The notes under the pieces: model-generated
What the model saw: only the letters and a program-made list of their open reading frames with translations
Database searches by the model: none
Told to the model about the DNA's origin: nothing
Source: Embleya scabrispora
GTDB lineage: Bacteria > Actinomycetota > Actinomycetes > Streptomycetales > Streptomycetaceae
Length of the DNA: 64,000 nucleotides
Reading direction: 5' to 3'
Assembly: GCF_002024165.1 (NCBI RefSeq)
Contig: NZ_MWQN01000001.1
Span: 2,542,001-2,606,000, forward strand
Program-made: the position numbers and the translations under genes
In this document: positions 26,161 to 35,791 of the stretch, piece by piece
Layout of the letters: the number at the start of each line of letters is the position of its first letter
Numbering within the stretch: position 1 is the first letter of the stretch

Positions 26161-26541
26161 TCAGCGCACGAAGTAGACCAGCGCCCACACCAGTACGCCG
26201 AGGCTCATCACGACCAACCAGACCTTGTTCAACATCGCGTTGGACACCCGCGACCGGTGCTCCTCGGCCGGACCGTAGGCACCGGCGCGAAACGGCGCCT
26301 CGACGGGGCGGTCGTATCCCGGCGGCGGCGTCGCGCCCGCCGCCTCGGACCGATCGTCGCGACCCGGCAGGTTCGCCGCGAGCGCGTCCAGCTCCCCCAC
26401 CGTGACCGCCCGGCGCACCCCGTCCAGGCCGGCCCGGTAGTCGGACAGCGCCAGGCGACCCGACGCCAGGTGCTCACGCAGCTCGGCGGTCACACGCTCG
26501 CGGTCCGCCGGCGTCGCGGGGGCGTTCGGATTCCGGTCCAT
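26161..26541 (-). CDS. DUF1707 domain membrane protein (first of two)
   Basis: A 126-residue protein with an N-terminal DUF1707 domain (about residues 13-62: RERVTAELREHLASGRLALSDYRAGLDGVRRAVTVGELDALAANLP) and one C-terminal membrane helix, KVWLVVMSLGVLVWALVYFV. DUF1707 is a small helical module of unknown function common in actinobacteria, often on anchored or secreted proteins. It and the next gene form a tandem pair inserted between map and infA. TACGCT 6 nt before the ATG suggests a leaderless message of its own. Confidence 0.85.
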   Translation of the reverse strand: MDRNPNAPATPADRERVTAELREHLASGRLALSDYRAGLDGVRRAVTVGELDALAANLPGRDDRSEAAGATPPPGYDRPVEAPFRAGAYGPAEEHRSRVSNAMLNKVWLVVMSLGVLVWALVYFVR

Positions 26542-26547
26542 GCCCCG

Positions 26548-26553
26548 AGCGTA
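26548..26553 (-). promoter_or_regulatory. putative -10 box for leaderless DUF1707 gene 1
   Basis: TACGCT on the minus strand ends 6 nt before the ATG, in the gap between the two DUF1707 genes. Confidence 0.45.
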
Positions 26554-26580
26554 GTCCCGCTCGGCCCGCCGGCGCCCGGG

Positions 26581-27174
26581 TCACGGCGCGGCGCGGCCGT
26601 GTCGCCACATGATCATCTGGATCGACCCCAGCACCGCGGCCGCCGGACCGTAGACCCACACCGGCCAGAAGTACACGACGCCCGTGCCCGCGACCGCGAC
26701 CAGCAGCCAGATCACCACGTTCAGCGCGGTGACCGCGTTCAACACCGTCCAGGCCGCGCGCAGGCCCCGCGCCGCGGTGGCCCAGCCGTCGCCCGGGCGC
26801 CGCACCGGGGCGGCCGACCACCGCACCTCGGCCGGCACCGGCGGCAGCGGCGGCGAAAGCGGCATCGCGGGAAGCACCGACGTCGCCGGCTCCACACCCG
26901 ACGCCGACGGCCGGGCGAGCGCCGCCCGGGTGCGCGCCTCCTCGTAGGCCATCCGCGCACGGATCACCTCGACGTCCGCCTCCAGATGCTCCGGAGGCGG
27001 CAGATCGGAGATCAACCGGGCCAGATCCCCCAGGGTCACCGCCGCGATGGCCGCGCCCATGCGCTCGTTGAACTCTGCCAGCGTCAGCCGTCCGACCAGA
27101 TGGTGCTCGCGAAGGAGCGTCACCGCCGCCTCACGGTCCACGTCGGATGCCCGCATCGTCGGATGCCTCACCAT
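26581..27174 (-). CDS. DUF1707 domain protein with two C-terminal membrane helices (second of two)
   Basis: A 197-residue protein. The DUF1707 domain (MRASDVDREAAVTLLREHHLVGRLTLAEFNERMGAAIAAVTLGDLARLISDLP) occupies residues 7-60. A Pro/Ala-rich linker leads to two hydrophobic segments, VTALNVVIWLLVAVAGTGVVYFW and WVYGPAAAVLGSIQMIMW, a 2TM arrangement also known in this family. Function unknown. ATG (MVRHPTM) chosen; TAGTGT lies 7 nt upstream and GAAGG overlaps the spacer, so either a leaderless or a conventional start works. Confidence 0.85.
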   Translation of the reverse strand: MVRHPTMRASDVDREAAVTLLREHHLVGRLTLAEFNERMGAAIAAVTLGDLARLISDLPPPEHLEADVEVIRARMAYEEARTRAALARPSASGVEPATSVLPAMPLSPPLPPVPAEVRWSAAPVRRPGDGWATAARGLRAAWTVLNAVTALNVVIWLLVAVAGTGVVYFWPVWVYGPAAAVLGSIQMIMWRHGRAAP

Positions 27175-27181
27175 GCCTTCG

Positions 27182-27187
27182 ACACTA
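27182..27187 (-). promoter_or_regulatory. putative -10 box for DUF1707 gene 2
   Basis: TAGTGT on the minus strand, 7 nt before the ATG. Confidence 0.4.
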
Positions 27188-27248
27188 GGCAGGCACCGCG
27201 GTCTCGTACATGGGGCCAGCCCCACCATCGGCGGGGGTCTGTCCTCAG

Positions 27249-28016
27249 TCAGGGCGCGGTGAGCACCACGGGCCCGTTCGCGGTGATCGCGATCGAGTGC
27301 TCCCAGTGCGCCGCGTGGCCGCCGGCGGTGGTCTTGACCGTCCACTCGTCGGGCAGCGTGTAGGTGTCCGGCTTGCCGAGGGTGACCATCGGCTCGATCG
27401 CCAGGCACACCCCGACCTCCAGGCGCGGACCGCGGCCGCCCGGGCCGTAGTTGAGCACGTGCGGGTCCTGGTGCATCTCGGTGCCGATGCCGTGGCCGCC
27501 GTAGTCCTCGACGATCCCGTACTTCGCGCCGCCCGGCAGCCGGTGCGAGCGGATCGACTTCTCCACCGCGTGGCTGATGTCGGTCAGCCGACCGCCCGCC
27601 ACCGCCGCCTCGATGCCCGCCCACATCGACTGCTCGCACACCCGGCTCAGTTCCAGCACCTCGGGCACCACCGTGCCGATCGGCACCGTGATCGCCGAGT
27701 CGCCGTGCCAGCCGTCCAGGATCGCGCCGCAGTCGATCGAGATGATGTCCCCGTCCCGCAGCGGAGTCTCGTCGGGGATCCCGTGCACCACCACGTCGTT
27801 GACCGACGCGCAGATCGACGCCGGGAAGCCGTGGTAGCCCTTGAACGAGGGAATCGCCCCGGCGCCGCGGATCGACCGCTCGGCGATCGTGTCCAGATCG
27901 GCGGTGGTCACCCCGGGCACCGCCGCCTCGCGCAGCAGGGCCAGTGTGTTCGCCACCACCGCGCCGGCACGACGCATCTTCTCGATCTGCTCGGGCGTCT
28001 TGCGTTCGATCCGCAT
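27249..28016 (-). CDS. map: methionine aminopeptidase, type I
   Basis: Type I MetAP, 255 residues, removing the initiator methionine from nascent proteins. The metal ligands are recognisable in SIDCGAILDGWHGDSAI (two Asp), GGHGIGTEMHQDP (His), AIEPMVT (Glu) and HWEHSIAI (Glu). I chose the ATG giving MRIERKTPEQIEKMR, with AGGAAG 6 nt upstream; an in-frame ATG 24 bp earlier, also with a purine-rich site, is possible. The adk-map linkage is the usual spc-operon tail. Confidence 0.96.
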   Translation of the reverse strand: MRIERKTPEQIEKMRRAGAVVANTLALLREAAVPGVTTADLDTIAERSIRGAGAIPSFKGYHGFPASICASVNDVVVHGIPDETPLRDGDIISIDCGAILDGWHGDSAITVPIGTVVPEVLELSRVCEQSMWAGIEAAVAGGRLTDISHAVEKSIRSHRLPGGAKYGIVEDYGGHGIGTEMHQDPHVLNYGPGGRGPRLEVGVCLAIEPMVTLGKPDTYTLPDEWTVKTTAGGHAAHWEHSIAITANGPVVLTAP

Positions 28017-28134
28017 GTGCCGCTTCCTGAACACCGGCATGGCCGTCCTCACCTGTCATCCACTGAAAGCACGATGGGCGATCCGGGGTTTCCCCGGATC
28101 GCCCATGTGTGATGTCTGTCGCGGCCGGCGCCGA

Positions 28135-28788
28135 TCAGGCGCCGAACTCCCGAAGTGCGGTCATCGCGCGCTCGGTGACCTCCTTGACCGGACCCGTGGC
28201 CTGGATCGGCAGCAGGAGGTTGCGCTCCGAGTAGTAGCCGACCAGGGGTTCGGTCTGCTCCTTGTAGACGTCCAGACGGTGCCGGACGGTCTCCTCCCGG
28301 TCGTCGTCGCGCTGGTACAGCTCGCTGCCGCACTCGTCGCAGATCCCGGCCACCTTCGGCGCGTCGGTCAGGATGTGGCAGACGTGCCCGTTGGCCCGGC
28401 ACTGCCGACGGCCCGAGATGCGCTGGATGATCTCCGAGTCGTCGACCTTGAGTTCGAGCACCACGTCCAACTCGGTGTCGTTCTCGGCCAGGATCTCGTC
28501 GAGCACCTTGGCCTGCGCCGTGTTGCGCGGGAACCCGTCGAGGAGGAAACCTCCGGCCACGTCCGGCTGCGCCAGGCGCTCCCGGACCATGCCTATGGTC
28601 ACTTCGTCGGGTACGAGGTTGCCCGCGTCCATGTAGGTCTTCGCCTCGCGGCCGAGCGGAGTGCCCTGGCTCACGTTGGCGCGGAAGATGTCACCTGTCG
28701 AGACTGCGGGAATCGACAGGTTGGCGGCGATGTACTGGGCCTGGGTTCCCTTACCCGCGCCGGGAGGCCCCACGAGAACGATACGCAT
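28135..28788 (-). CDS. adk: adenylate kinase
   Basis: A 217-residue adenylate kinase balancing ATP, ADP and AMP. The P-loop GPPGAGKGT is at residues 7-15; DGFPRN and the lid [12 protein letters not shown]...[14 protein letters not shown] follow, the latter with four cysteines suggesting a zinc lid. The ATG immediately follows the secY stop (TAAATG), so translation is probably coupled. Confidence 0.98.
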   Translation of the reverse strand: MRIVLVGPPGAGKGTQAQYIAANLSIPAVSTGDIFRANVSQGTPLGREAKTYMDAGNLVPDEVTIGMVRERLAQPDVAGGFLLDGFPRNTAQAKVLDEILAENDTELDVVLELKVDDSEIIQRISGRRQCRANGHVCHILTDAPKVAGICDECGSELYQRDDDREETVRHRLDVYKEQTEPLVGYYSERNLLLPIQATGPVKEVTERAMTALREFGA

Positions 28789-30111
28789 TTAGCGGAGGAA
28801 GCCTTCGTAGTTGCGCTGCTGGAGCTGACTCTCGATCTGCTTCACGGTTTCCAGACCCACTCCCACGATGATCAGGATGCTCGTGCCGCCGAACGGGAAG
28901 TTCTGGTTGGCGTTGAAGAGCACGAGCGCGATGCTGGGTACCAGCGCGATCATGCCCAGGTACAACGATCCGGGCCACGTGATCCTGGTGAGGATGTAGT
29001 TCAGGTATTCCGCGGTCGGTCTGCCGGCGCGGATCCCCGGAATGAAGCCACCATACTTCTTCATGTTGTCGGCTACTTCTTCGGGGTTGAACGTGATGGC
29101 CACGTAGAAGAACGCGAAGAAGACGATCAGCAGGAAGTACGTGATCATGTACAGCGGGTGGTCGCCCTTGACGAAGTGTCGTTCGATCCACACCGCCCAG
29201 TCCGACTTGCCACCGCTGAACTGCGCGATCAGAGCCGGAATGTAGAGCAGCGACGAGGCGAAGATGACGGGGATGATGCCCGCCTGGTTCACCTTGAGCG
29301 GGATGTAGGTCGAGGTCCCGCCGTAGGCGCGACGCCCGATCATGCGCTTGGCGTACTGCACCGGGATCCGGCGCTGCGCCTGTTCCACGAAGACCACCAG
29401 GCCGACCATCACGAGGCCGATGGCGATGACGGTGAAGAACGGGATCCAACCGTCGCCGATGGTGCCCTGCTCCTTGATCGTCCACAGCGCGGCCGGGAAG
29501 CCGGCGGCGACCGAGACGAACATCAGGATCGACATGCCGTTGCCGATGCCGCGGTCGGTGATCAGCTCACCGAGCCACATGATCGTCGAGGTGCCGGCCG
29601 TCATCACGACGACCATCACGATCACCCGGAAGAGCGAGTCGTCCGGAACGATGCCCTGCGGATCGCAGGTGGCGCTGCGGGCGCTGGAGAACAGCGCGCC
29701 GCTGCGGGCGGTGGCGATCAGCGCGGTCGCCTGGAGCACGGACAGCGCGATGGTGAGGTAGCGGGTGTACTGCGTGATCTTCGCCGTGCCGGCCTGGCCC
29801 TCCTTCTTGAGGGCCTCCAGCCGCGGGATCACGACGGTGAGCAGCTGGAGGATGATGCTCGCCGTGATGTACGGCATGATCCCCAGCGCGAAGATCGTGA
29901 GTTGCAGCAGCGCGCCACCGCTGAACATATTCACGAGCCCGAACAGGCTGTTCTTGTTGGAGTCCTCTACGCAAGAGCGCACCATCTCGAACGAGACGCC
30001 GGGTACCGGGATGTGCGACCCGATCCGGAAGAGGACGATGATCGCCAACGTGAACAGCAGCTTCTTGCGCAGGTCGGGCGTGCGGAACGCCCTGGCGAAC
30101 GCGGTGAGCAC
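28789..30111 (-). CDS. secY: preprotein translocase subunit SecY
   Basis: SecY, 440 residues with ten predicted helices, forms the protein-conducting channel with SecE (58.2 kb in this window) and SecG. FRIGSHIPVPGVSF, the plug region after it, GIMPYITASIILQLL, GIGNGMSILMFVSVAAGFP, and the cytosolic loops RRIPVQYAKRMIG and NPEEVADNMKKYGGFIPGIRAG are strongly conserved. It begins the secY-adk-map group, separated from rplO by 349 bp. Confidence 0.99.
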   Translation of the reverse strand: MLTAFARAFRTPDLRKKLLFTLAIIVLFRIGSHIPVPGVSFEMVRSCVEDSNKNSLFGLVNMFSGGALLQLTIFALGIMPYITASIILQLLTVVIPRLEALKKEGQAGTAKITQYTRYLTIALSVLQATALIATARSGALFSSARSATCDPQGIVPDDSLFRVIVMVVVMTAGTSTIMWLGELITDRGIGNGMSILMFVSVAAGFPAALWTIKEQGTIGDGWIPFFTVIAIGLVMVGLVVFVEQAQRRIPVQYAKRMIGRRAYGGTSTYIPLKVNQAGIIPVIFASSLLYIPALIAQFSGGKSDWAVWIERHFVKGDHPLYMITYFLLIVFFAFFYVAITFNPEEVADNMKKYGGFIPGIRAGRPTAEYLNYILTRITWPGSLYLGMIALVPSIALVLFNANQNFPFGGTSILIIVGVGLETVKQIESQLQQRNYEGFLR

Positions 30112-30460
30112 ACTGCCTCCTGCGCCCCGCCCGTCTCAGGGGCGAGTCGATCGAGTCGTCGGTCCGGGAAGAGGACCACTGGTCAGGTCCCTCACAGGAC
30201 CTCACGGACAATAACAGCGCCGACGGCCCGGAAGTATCGCCCGGGCCCGACGTTCCTGCGTCATGACACAACACAAGTGAAATACGGAGCAAGTCATGTG
30301 AGGGGGTGGCGCAATGAACCCACCCCCACGGCACAGCAAACCACAGGGGCGCCACCACCTTACCGGCGTGACGCCCCTGCGCTATAGCCTCCAACGACGT
30401 CAAGGCCCGTTCGGTACCGATCCGAACGGGCCATGACGGTCATTCCTTGTCCGCGAGGGG
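30112..30460. other. secY leader / rplO downstream region
   Basis: 349 bp without a gene. It holds three hairpins: one just after rplO (listed separately), CAGGGGCG/CGCCCCTG at 30345-30379, and GGGGGTGG/CCACCCCC at 30302-30327. A separate promoter for secY probably lies here, but no box is convincing. Confidence 0.6.
30404..30432 (-). terminator. hairpin after rplO
   Basis: GGCCCGTTCGG and CCGAACGGGCC form a perfect 11-bp stem with a 7-nt loop, 29 bp after the rplO stop. No T run. Likely terminator or attenuator of the spc operon before secY. Confidence 0.65.
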
Positions 30461-30919
30461 TCAGACCGACAGTTCGTCGGCCGAACCGCCCGCGGCGGCG
30501 ATCTTGGTCTTGGCGGAGCCGGAGAAGGCGTGGGCCTTCACCTGGACGGCCACCGAGATCTCGCCGGTGCCCAGGACCTTGACGGGCAGGTTCTTGCGAA
30601 CCGCGCCCTTCTCGATCAGACCCTCGACGGTGACCTCGCCACCGTTGGGGTACAGGGACTCGATCTTGTCCAGGTTCACGACCTGGAACTCGACCCGGAA
30701 CGGGTTCTTGAAGCCCTTGAGCTTGGGCAGCCGCATGTGCAGCGGCATCTGCCCACCCTCGAAGCGGGCCGGCACCTGGTAACGAGCCTTGGTGCCCTTG
30801 GTACCACGACCGGCGGTCTTGCCCTTGGAGCCCTCACCACGACCCACGCGGGTCTTGGCGGTCTTGGCGCCCGGGGCGGGCCGCAGGTGGTGCACCTTCA
30901 GCGGGTTGTCAGCACCCAT
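30461..30919 (-). CDS. rplO: 50S ribosomal protein L15
   Basis: L15, 152 residues, a late-assembly large-subunit protein. The Gly-rich [23 protein letters not shown] segment, [22 protein letters not shown] and the C-terminal [23 protein letters not shown] block are complete. It starts 1 bp after the rpmD stop. Confidence 0.98.
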   Translation of the reverse strand: MGADNPLKVHHLRPAPGAKTAKTRVGRGEGSKGKTAGRGTKGTKARYQVPARFEGGQMPLHMRLPKLKGFKNPFRVEFQVVNLDKIESLYPNGGEVTVEGLIEKGAVRKNLPVKVLGTGEISVAVQVKAHAFSGSAKTKIAAAGGSADELSV

Positions 30920-30920
30920 G

Positions 30921-31103
30921 TCAGTCGACCTCCTCGACGGTGACGAGGTGCGACACCGTCGCGATCATGCCGCGGATCTCCGGGCGGTCCTCCTTGACGA
31001 CCACGTCGTGGACGCGCTTGAGACCGAGCGAACGGAGAGTGTCCCGCTGGTTCTGCCTGCCACCGATCTTGGATCGGGTCTGCGTGACCTTGAGACGTGC
31101 CAT
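30921..31103 (-). CDS. rpmD: 50S ribosomal protein L30
   Basis: L30, 60 residues ([40 protein letters not shown]), binding 23S rRNA near the central protuberance. The ATG shares one base with the rpsE stop (TAATG), indicating coupled translation. Confidence 0.97.
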   Translation of the reverse strand: MARLKVTQTRSKIGGRQNQRDTLRSLGLKRVHDVVVKEDRPEIRGMIATVSHLVTVEEVD

Positions 31104-31708
31104 TACGCACCAACCCCCGCGCGGGCCCGCAGGAGCGCGGCCGGGGCCACGTCCTCCAGGGGCAGGCCACGACGAGCCGCGATCTCCTCGGGGCGAACGA
31201 GCCCCTGGAGCGCCGCGACGGTCGCGTGCACGATGTTGATCGGGTTCGACGAACCGAGCGACTTGCTCAGCACGTCGTGGATGCCGGCGCACTCGAGCAC
31301 GGCGCGCACGGGGCCACCGGCGATGACACCGGTACCCGGCGAGGCCGGCTTCAGGAGCACGACGCCGGCAGCCTTCTCACCCTGGATCGGGTGCGGAATG
31401 GTGCCCTGGATACGGGGGACCTTGAAGAAGTGCTTCTTGGCCTCTTCAACACCCTTGGCGATCGCGGCCGGCACCTCCTTGGCCTTGCCGTAACCGACAC
31501 CTACGGTGCCGTCGCCATCGCCCACCACGACCAGCGCGGTGAAGCTGAAGCGACGTCCACCCTTCACGACCTTGGCGACGCGATTGATCGCGACGACGCG
31601 CTCGACGTAAGCGGTCTTCTCGGCGGCTGCGCCACCATCACGTCGATCCCGCCGGTCCCGCCGCTCGCCGCCGCCGGCGCCGCCACCGCGGCGCTGGGGT
31701 CCAGCCAT
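31103..31708 (-). CDS. rpsE: 30S ribosomal protein S5
   Basis: S5, 201 residues, a decoding-fidelity protein. [34 protein letters not shown] is the S5 N-terminal double-stranded-RNA-like domain; [34 protein letters not shown] is the C-terminal domain. An Arg/Gly-rich N-terminal extension ([22 protein letters not shown]) is common in actinobacteria. ATG (MAGPQRRGG) chosen; the frame is open further upstream without conserved sequence. Confidence 0.97.
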   Translation of the reverse strand: MAGPQRRGGGAGGGERRDRRDRRDGGAAAEKTAYVERVVAINRVAKVVKGGRRFSFTALVVVGDGDGTVGVGYGKAKEVPAAIAKGVEEAKKHFFKVPRIQGTIPHPIQGEKAAGVVLLKPASPGTGVIAGGPVRAVLECAGIHDVLSKSLGSSNPINIVHATVAALQGLVRPEEIAARRGLPLEDVAPAALLRARAGVGA

Positions 31709-31754
31709 CAGAATGTCCTCATCTGTCGTTCGAAGCTTGTCCGGAGCAGCGGGC

Positions 31755-32138
31755 TCAGAAGGTGAGCCCGTTTCCGCGTGCGGCATCCGCGAGAGCGGCG
31801 ATGCGACCGTGGTACCTGTTGCCACCGCGGTCGAACACGACGGCCTCGACACCCGCGGCCTTCGCGCGCTCGGCGACCAATTCGCCGACCTTGCGAGCCT
31901 GGGCGGTCTTGTCACCCTCGGCACCGCGGATGGACGGGTCCATCGTGGACGCCGAAGCGAGAGTGTGGCCGGCGATGTCGTCGATAACCTGCGCCACCAT
32001 GTGACGGGTGGAGCGGCTCACGACGAGACGGGGCCGCAGCGGGGTGCCGGAAACCTTCTTCCGCACCCGGATGTGCCGGCGCTTGCGTGCGACAGACTTC
32101 TTCGCAACGCCCTTGCCGGTCTTCACGCCGACAGCCAT
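31755..32138 (-). CDS. rplR: 50S ribosomal protein L18
   Basis: L18, 127 residues, binds 5S rRNA with L5 and L25. [37 protein letters not shown] and the end [26 protein letters not shown] are typical. It lies 2 bp after the rplF stop. Confidence 0.98.
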   Translation of the reverse strand: MAVGVKTGKGVAKKSVARKRRHIRVRKKVSGTPLRPRLVVSRSTRHMVAQVIDDIAGHTLASASTMDPSIRGAEGDKTAQARKVGELVAERAKAAGVEAVVFDRGGNRYHGRIAALADAARGNGLTF

Positions 32139-32140
32139 GC

Positions 32141-32680
32141 CTACTTACCAGCCTTTCCGACCTTGCGGCGGATGACCTCGCCCGCGTACTTGACGCCCTT
32201 GGCCTTGTACGGGTCGGGCTTCCGCAGCTTGCGGATGTTCGCGGCGATTTCACCGACCTTCTGCTTGTCGATGCCCTCGACCGAAAAACGGGTGGGGGCC
32301 TCGACCGCGAAGGTGATGCCTTCCGGGGCCTCGACGACCACGGGGTGGCTGAATCCGAGCGCGAACTCCAGCGAGGAGCCCTTCTGCTGGACACGGTAGC
32401 CGACACCGCTGATCTCGAGCTTCTTGATGTATCCCTGGGTCACACCAGTGATCATGTTCGCCACCAGCGTCCGGGACAGCCCGTGCAGGGCCTTCGAGCG
32501 GCGCTCGTCGTCGGGACGGGTCACCGCGAGGGTGCCGTCGTCCGACTTGGCGATCTCGATCGGGGCGGCGATGGTGTGCGACAGGGAACCCTTGGGGCCC
32601 TTCACGACGACCTCGCGGCCATTGATGGTGACGTCCACACCGGTGGGAACCGGGATGGGGAGACGTCCGATGCGCGACAT
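32141..32680 (-). CDS. rplF: 50S ribosomal protein L6
   Basis: L6, 179 residues, two tandem domains near the sarcin-ricin loop. [19 protein letters not shown] begins domain 1; [20 protein letters not shown] starts domain 2 and [24 protein letters not shown] is the conserved end. Confidence 0.98.
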   Translation of the reverse strand: MSRIGRLPIPVPTGVDVTINGREVVVKGPKGSLSHTIAAPIEIAKSDDGTLAVTRPDDERRSKALHGLSRTLVANMITGVTQGYIKKLEISGVGYRVQQKGSSLEFALGFSHPVVVEAPEGITFAVEAPTRFSVEGIDKQKVGEIAANIRKLRKPDPYKAKGVKYAGEVIRRKVGKAGK

Positions 32681-32698
32681 TGCTCTCCTTCCCTTCCC

Positions 32699-33097
32699 TT
32701 ACCAGACGAAGGCGAGGACTTCCCCGCCCACGCCCTTCTTGGCCGCCTGCTTGTCGGTGAGGAGACCGGTCGACGTCGAGATGATCGCGACGCCGAGGCC
32801 ACCGAGTACCTTCGGCAGGTTCGTGGACTTTGCGTACACCCGCAGACCGGGCTTCGACACGCGGCGGACGCCGGCGATCGAGCGCTCGCGGTTCGGGCCG
32901 TACTTGAGGACGACGGTGAGCTTCTTGCCCACCTCCGCGTCCTCGACGCGCCAGCCCTGGATGTAACCCTCCTGCTGGAGGATCTCCGCGATGTGCGACT
33001 TGATCTTGCTGAACGGCATCACGACATCGTCGTGGTATGCCGAGTTGGCGTTCCGCAGACGGGTCAGCATGTCTGCGATGGGGTCGGTCATGGTCAT
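32699..33097 (-). CDS. rpsH: 30S ribosomal protein S8
   Basis: S8, 132 residues, a central-domain 16S rRNA binder and the classical translational repressor of the spc operon in E. coli. [22 protein letters not shown] and [35 protein letters not shown] are diagnostic. The 189-bp gap to rpsZ upstream contains a CCGCCGCC/GGCGGCGG hairpin (33149-33173). Confidence 0.98.
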   Translation of the reverse strand: MTMTDPIADMLTRLRNANSAYHDDVVMPFSKIKSHIAEILQQEGYIQGWRVEDAEVGKKLTVVLKYGPNRERSIAGVRRVSKPGLRVYAKSTNLPKVLGGLGVAIISTSTGLLTDKQAAKKGVGGEVLAFVW

Positions 33098-33286
33098 GAC
33101 GGCCTCAAGGCCTTTCTCGCCGTGGTTTCCCGGCGTGCGATCCCTCGCCCGCCGCCGACCCGAGGGGCGGCGGCGGACGGCGACTGCGGTGCGGGACCTA
33201 CGACGTCGTTACTGTTCTCGCTCCGCCCAGCGGGCGAGCGATGTGTTGCGGTAGCGGTAGCTCTCGGCCGCCGAGGCGGCCGCGGA

Positions 33287-33472
33287 CTACCAGCTGCTCT
33301 TGGTGACGCCCGGCAGCTCGCCGGCGTGCGCCATGGTGCGCAGGCACACACGGCACAGACCGAACTTGCGGTACACCGAGTGAGGACGGCCACAGCGCTG
33401 GCAGCGCGTGTAGCCGCGAACCTCGAACTTCGGCTTGCGGGCGGCCTTTGCGATCAGGGCCTTCTTCGCCAC
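33287..33472 (-). CDS. rpsZ: 30S ribosomal protein S14, zinc-binding type Z
   Basis: A 61-residue S14 with two CxxC pairs (CQRC and CRVC), the zinc-binding short form, which is the constitutive version in actinobacteria. A longer zinc-free paralogue often occurs elsewhere in such genomes. [25 protein letters not shown] is the conserved end. It lies between rplE and rpsH, as expected. Confidence 0.97.
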   Translation of the reverse strand: MAKKALIAKAARKPKFEVRGYTRCQRCGRPHSVYRKFGLCRVCLRTMAHAGELPGVTKSSW

Positions 33473-33516
33473 GTCTCAGTCTCCTTGTTGCGTTCCTCAG
33501 CCGCCGAGGCGACTGC

Positions 33517-34086
33517 TCACGCTTCCTTGAACGGGAAGCCGAGGAGACGCAGCAGAGCGCGGCCCTCGTCGTCGTTCTTGGCGGTGGTCACCACAGTGAT
33601 GTCCATGCCACGAACGCGGTCGATCTTGTCCTGGTCGATCTCGTGGAACATCGACTGCTCCGTGAGACCGAAGGTGTAGTTGCCGCGGCCGTCGAACTGC
33701 TTGGGCGAAAGCCCGCGGAAGTCACGGATACGCGGCAGGGCGATCGACAGCAGACGGTCCAGGAACTCCCACATGCGGTCGCCGCGCAGTGTAACGTGCG
33801 CGCCGATCGGCTGACCCTCGCGCAGCTTGAACTGCGCGATGGACTTGCGGGCCTTGGTGACCTGGGGCTTCTGGCCGGTGATGGCCATCAGGTCCTTGAT
33901 CGCGCCGTCGATCAGCTTGGAGTCGCGGGCGGCGTCGCCCACACCCATGTTGACCACGATCTTGGTGACGCCGGGAACCTGCATGATGTTCTCGAACGAG
34001 AACTCCTCACGCAGCTTGCCCAGGATCTCCTCGCGGTAACGCTGCTTCAGACGCGGCAGTTCACGCGCCTCGGTGGTGACCGTCAT
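33517..34086 (-). CDS. rplE: 50S ribosomal protein L5
   Basis: L5, 189 residues, carries 5S rRNA and contacts P-site t[24 protein letters not shown] and [30 protein letters not shown] are conserved. The ATG shares one base with the rplX stop. Confidence 0.98.
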   Translation of the reverse strand: MTVTTEARELPRLKQRYREEILGKLREEFSFENIMQVPGVTKIVVNMGVGDAARDSKLIDGAIKDLMAITGQKPQVTKARKSIAQFKLREGQPIGAHVTLRGDRMWEFLDRLLSIALPRIRDFRGLSPKQFDGRGNYTFGLTEQSMFHEIDQDKIDRVRGMDITVVTTAKNDDEGRALLRLLGFPFKEA

Positions 34087-34421
34087 CAGATGTCCTCACC
34101 GGTCCGCTTGGCGTACCGGATCTTGTTGCCCTCGTCGTCGAACCGGAAGCCGGTCCGGGTCGGGACCTTCTTACCGTCCTTCTCCACGACCAGCATCACG
34201 TTGCTGATGTGGACGGACGCTTCCTGGGTGATGATGCCGCCGGTCTTGGCACCCTTGGCGGACTGACCCACCTTGGTGTGCTTCTTGATCCGGTTGACAC
34301 CCTCGACCAGGACGCGCTCCTGGGTCGGGTAGGCCGCGATGACCTTGCCCTGCTTGCCCTTGTCCTTGCCGGTGATGACCTGTACCAGGTCACCCTTCTT
34401 GATCTTCATCGCCTTCGCCAT
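34086..34421 (-). CDS. rplX: 50S ribosomal protein L24
   Basis: L24, 111 residues, an assembly initiator at the 5' end of 23S rRNA. The KOW motif [25 protein letters not shown] is at the N-terminus, followed by [12 protein letters not shown]. Starts 3 bp after rplN. Confidence 0.97.
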   Translation of the reverse strand: MAKAMKIKKGDLVQVITGKDKGKQGKVIAAYPTQERVLVEGVNRIKKHTKVGQSAKGAKTGGIITQEASVHISNVMLVVEKDGKKVPTRTGFRFDDEGNKIRYAKRTGEDI

Positions 34422-34424
34422 TGG

Positions 34425-34793
34425 TTAGAGCACCTCCGGCGCGAGCGAGATGATCTTCATGAACTTCTTCTCGCGAAGCTCACGGCCGACCGGGCCGAAA
34501 ATACGGGTGCCACGGGGTTCGCCATCGTTCTTCAGGACGACGGCGGCGTTCTCGTCGAAGCGGATGTAGGAGCCGTCGACACGCCGGCGCTCCTTGACCG
34601 TCCGCACGACGACCGCCTTGATGACGTCGCCCTTCTTCACGTTGCCACCGGGGATCGCGTCCTTGACGGTGGCAACGATGACGTCCCCGATGCCCGCGTA
34701 GCGCCGGCCGGAGCCACCGAGCACACGGATGCAGAGAATCTCCTTCGCACCCGTGTTGTCGGCGACTCGCAGTCGCGACTCCTGCTGGATCAC
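34425..34793 (-). CDS. rplN: 50S ribosomal protein L14
   Basis: L14, 122 residues, at the subunit interface. [28 protein letters not shown] and [24 protein letters not shown] are near-invariant. A 62-bp gap separates it from rpsQ. Confidence 0.98.
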   Translation of the reverse strand: MIQQESRLRVADNTGAKEILCIRVLGGSGRRYAGIGDVIVATVKDAIPGGNVKKGDVIKAVVVRTVKERRRVDGSYIRFDENAAVVLKNDGEPRGTRIFGPVGRELREKKFMKIISLAPEVL

Positions 34794-34855
34794 GTCTAAC
34801 TCCTGATCGTCACGTCGCGGTCACGACCCACGGATGGTGGGGCGACCGGCGCTCG

Positions 34856-35137
34856 CTACTTGGCCTTTTCGAGGATCTCGACGATGCGCCAGCGCTTGCT
34901 GGCGGACAGCGGCCGAGTCTCCATGAGGACGACACGGTCACCGACGCCACAGGCGTTCTGCTCGTCGTGAGCCTTCAGCTTGTTCGTGCGGCGGATGACC
35001 TTGCCGTACATCGGGTGCTTCACGCGGTCCTCGACGGCGACGACGACGGTCTTGTCCATCTTGTCGCTGACGACGAGGCCCTCACGGGTCTTGCGGAATC
35101 CCCGGGCTGCTTCAGTCATCTCAGTCTTCTCGCTCAC
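34856..35137 (-). CDS. rpsQ: 30S ribosomal protein S17
   Basis: S17, 93 residues, an OB-fold early 16S rRNA binder. [40 protein letters not shown] is the core and [13 protein letters not shown] the end. GTG start overlaps the rpmC stop as GTGA, a coupled arrangement. Confidence 0.97.
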   Translation of the reverse strand: MSEKTEMTEAARGFRKTREGLVVSDKMDKTVVVAVEDRVKHPMYGKVIRRTNKLKAHDEQNACGVGDRVVLMETRPLSASKRWRIVEILEKAK

Positions 35138-35367
35138 GCCGCGCCTCCGGTCTCCTGCACGTCGATGCCCAGCTCGCGCTCGCGCATCAGCGTGTAGATC
35201 CGGGCGATGTCCTTACGGACAGCCTTGAGCCGCCCGTGGTTTTCGAGCTGCCCGGTCGCCGCCTGGAAACGGAGGTTGAACAGCTCCTCCTTGGCTTCGC
35301 GGAGCTTGGCGACGATCTCCTCGTCACCGAGTTCGCGGAGCTCGGACGCCTTGGTAACGGCCGCCAT
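35134..35367 (-). CDS. rpmC: 50S ribosomal protein L29
   Basis: L29, 77 residues, a helical hairpin near the tunnel exit that helps dock SRP and trigger factor. [49 protein letters not shown] is complete. ATG chosen because it overlaps the rplP stop by one base; a GTG one codon earlier is the alternative. Confidence 0.96.
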   Translation of the reverse strand: MAAVTKASELRELGDEEIVAKLREAKEELFNLRFQAATGQLENHGRLKAVRKDIARIYTLMRERELGIDVQETGGAA

Positions 35368-35786
35368 CACGCCTCACCAGCCTCGCGCCGGACGATCCGG
35401 CACTTCATCGGCAGCTTGTGCACGGCGCGGGTGAGCGCCTCACGAGCCACCTTCTCGTTCGGGTACGACAGTTCGAACATCACCCGACCGGGCTTGACGT
35501 TCGCGACCCACCACTCGGGCGAGCCCTTACCGGAACCCATGCGGGTCTCGGCAGGCTTCTTGGTCAGCGGACGGTCGGGGTAGATGTTGATCCACACCTT
35601 GCCACCACGGCGGATGTGCCGGGTGATGGCGATACGAGCGGACTCGATCTGACGGTTGGTGACGTACGCCTGGCCGAGGGCCTGGATGCCGTACTCGCCG
35701 AACGCCAGTTCCGTACCGCCCTTGGCGCGGCCACCACGCTTGGGGTGGTGCTGCTTGCGGTGCTTGACCCTGCGGGGGATCAGCAT
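35367..35786 (-). CDS. rplP: 50S ribosomal protein L16
   Basis: L16, 139 residues, near the A site and 5S r[68 protein letters not shown] and [12 protein letters not shown] are conserved. It follows rpsC after 5 bp. Confidence 0.98.
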   Translation of the reverse strand: MLIPRRVKHRKQHHPKRGGRAKGGTELAFGEYGIQALGQAYVTNRQIESARIAITRHIRRGGKVWINIYPDRPLTKKPAETRMGSGKGSPEWWVANVKPGRVMFELSYPNEKVAREALTRAVHKLPMKCRIVRREAGEA

Positions 35787-35791
35787 CGGGG

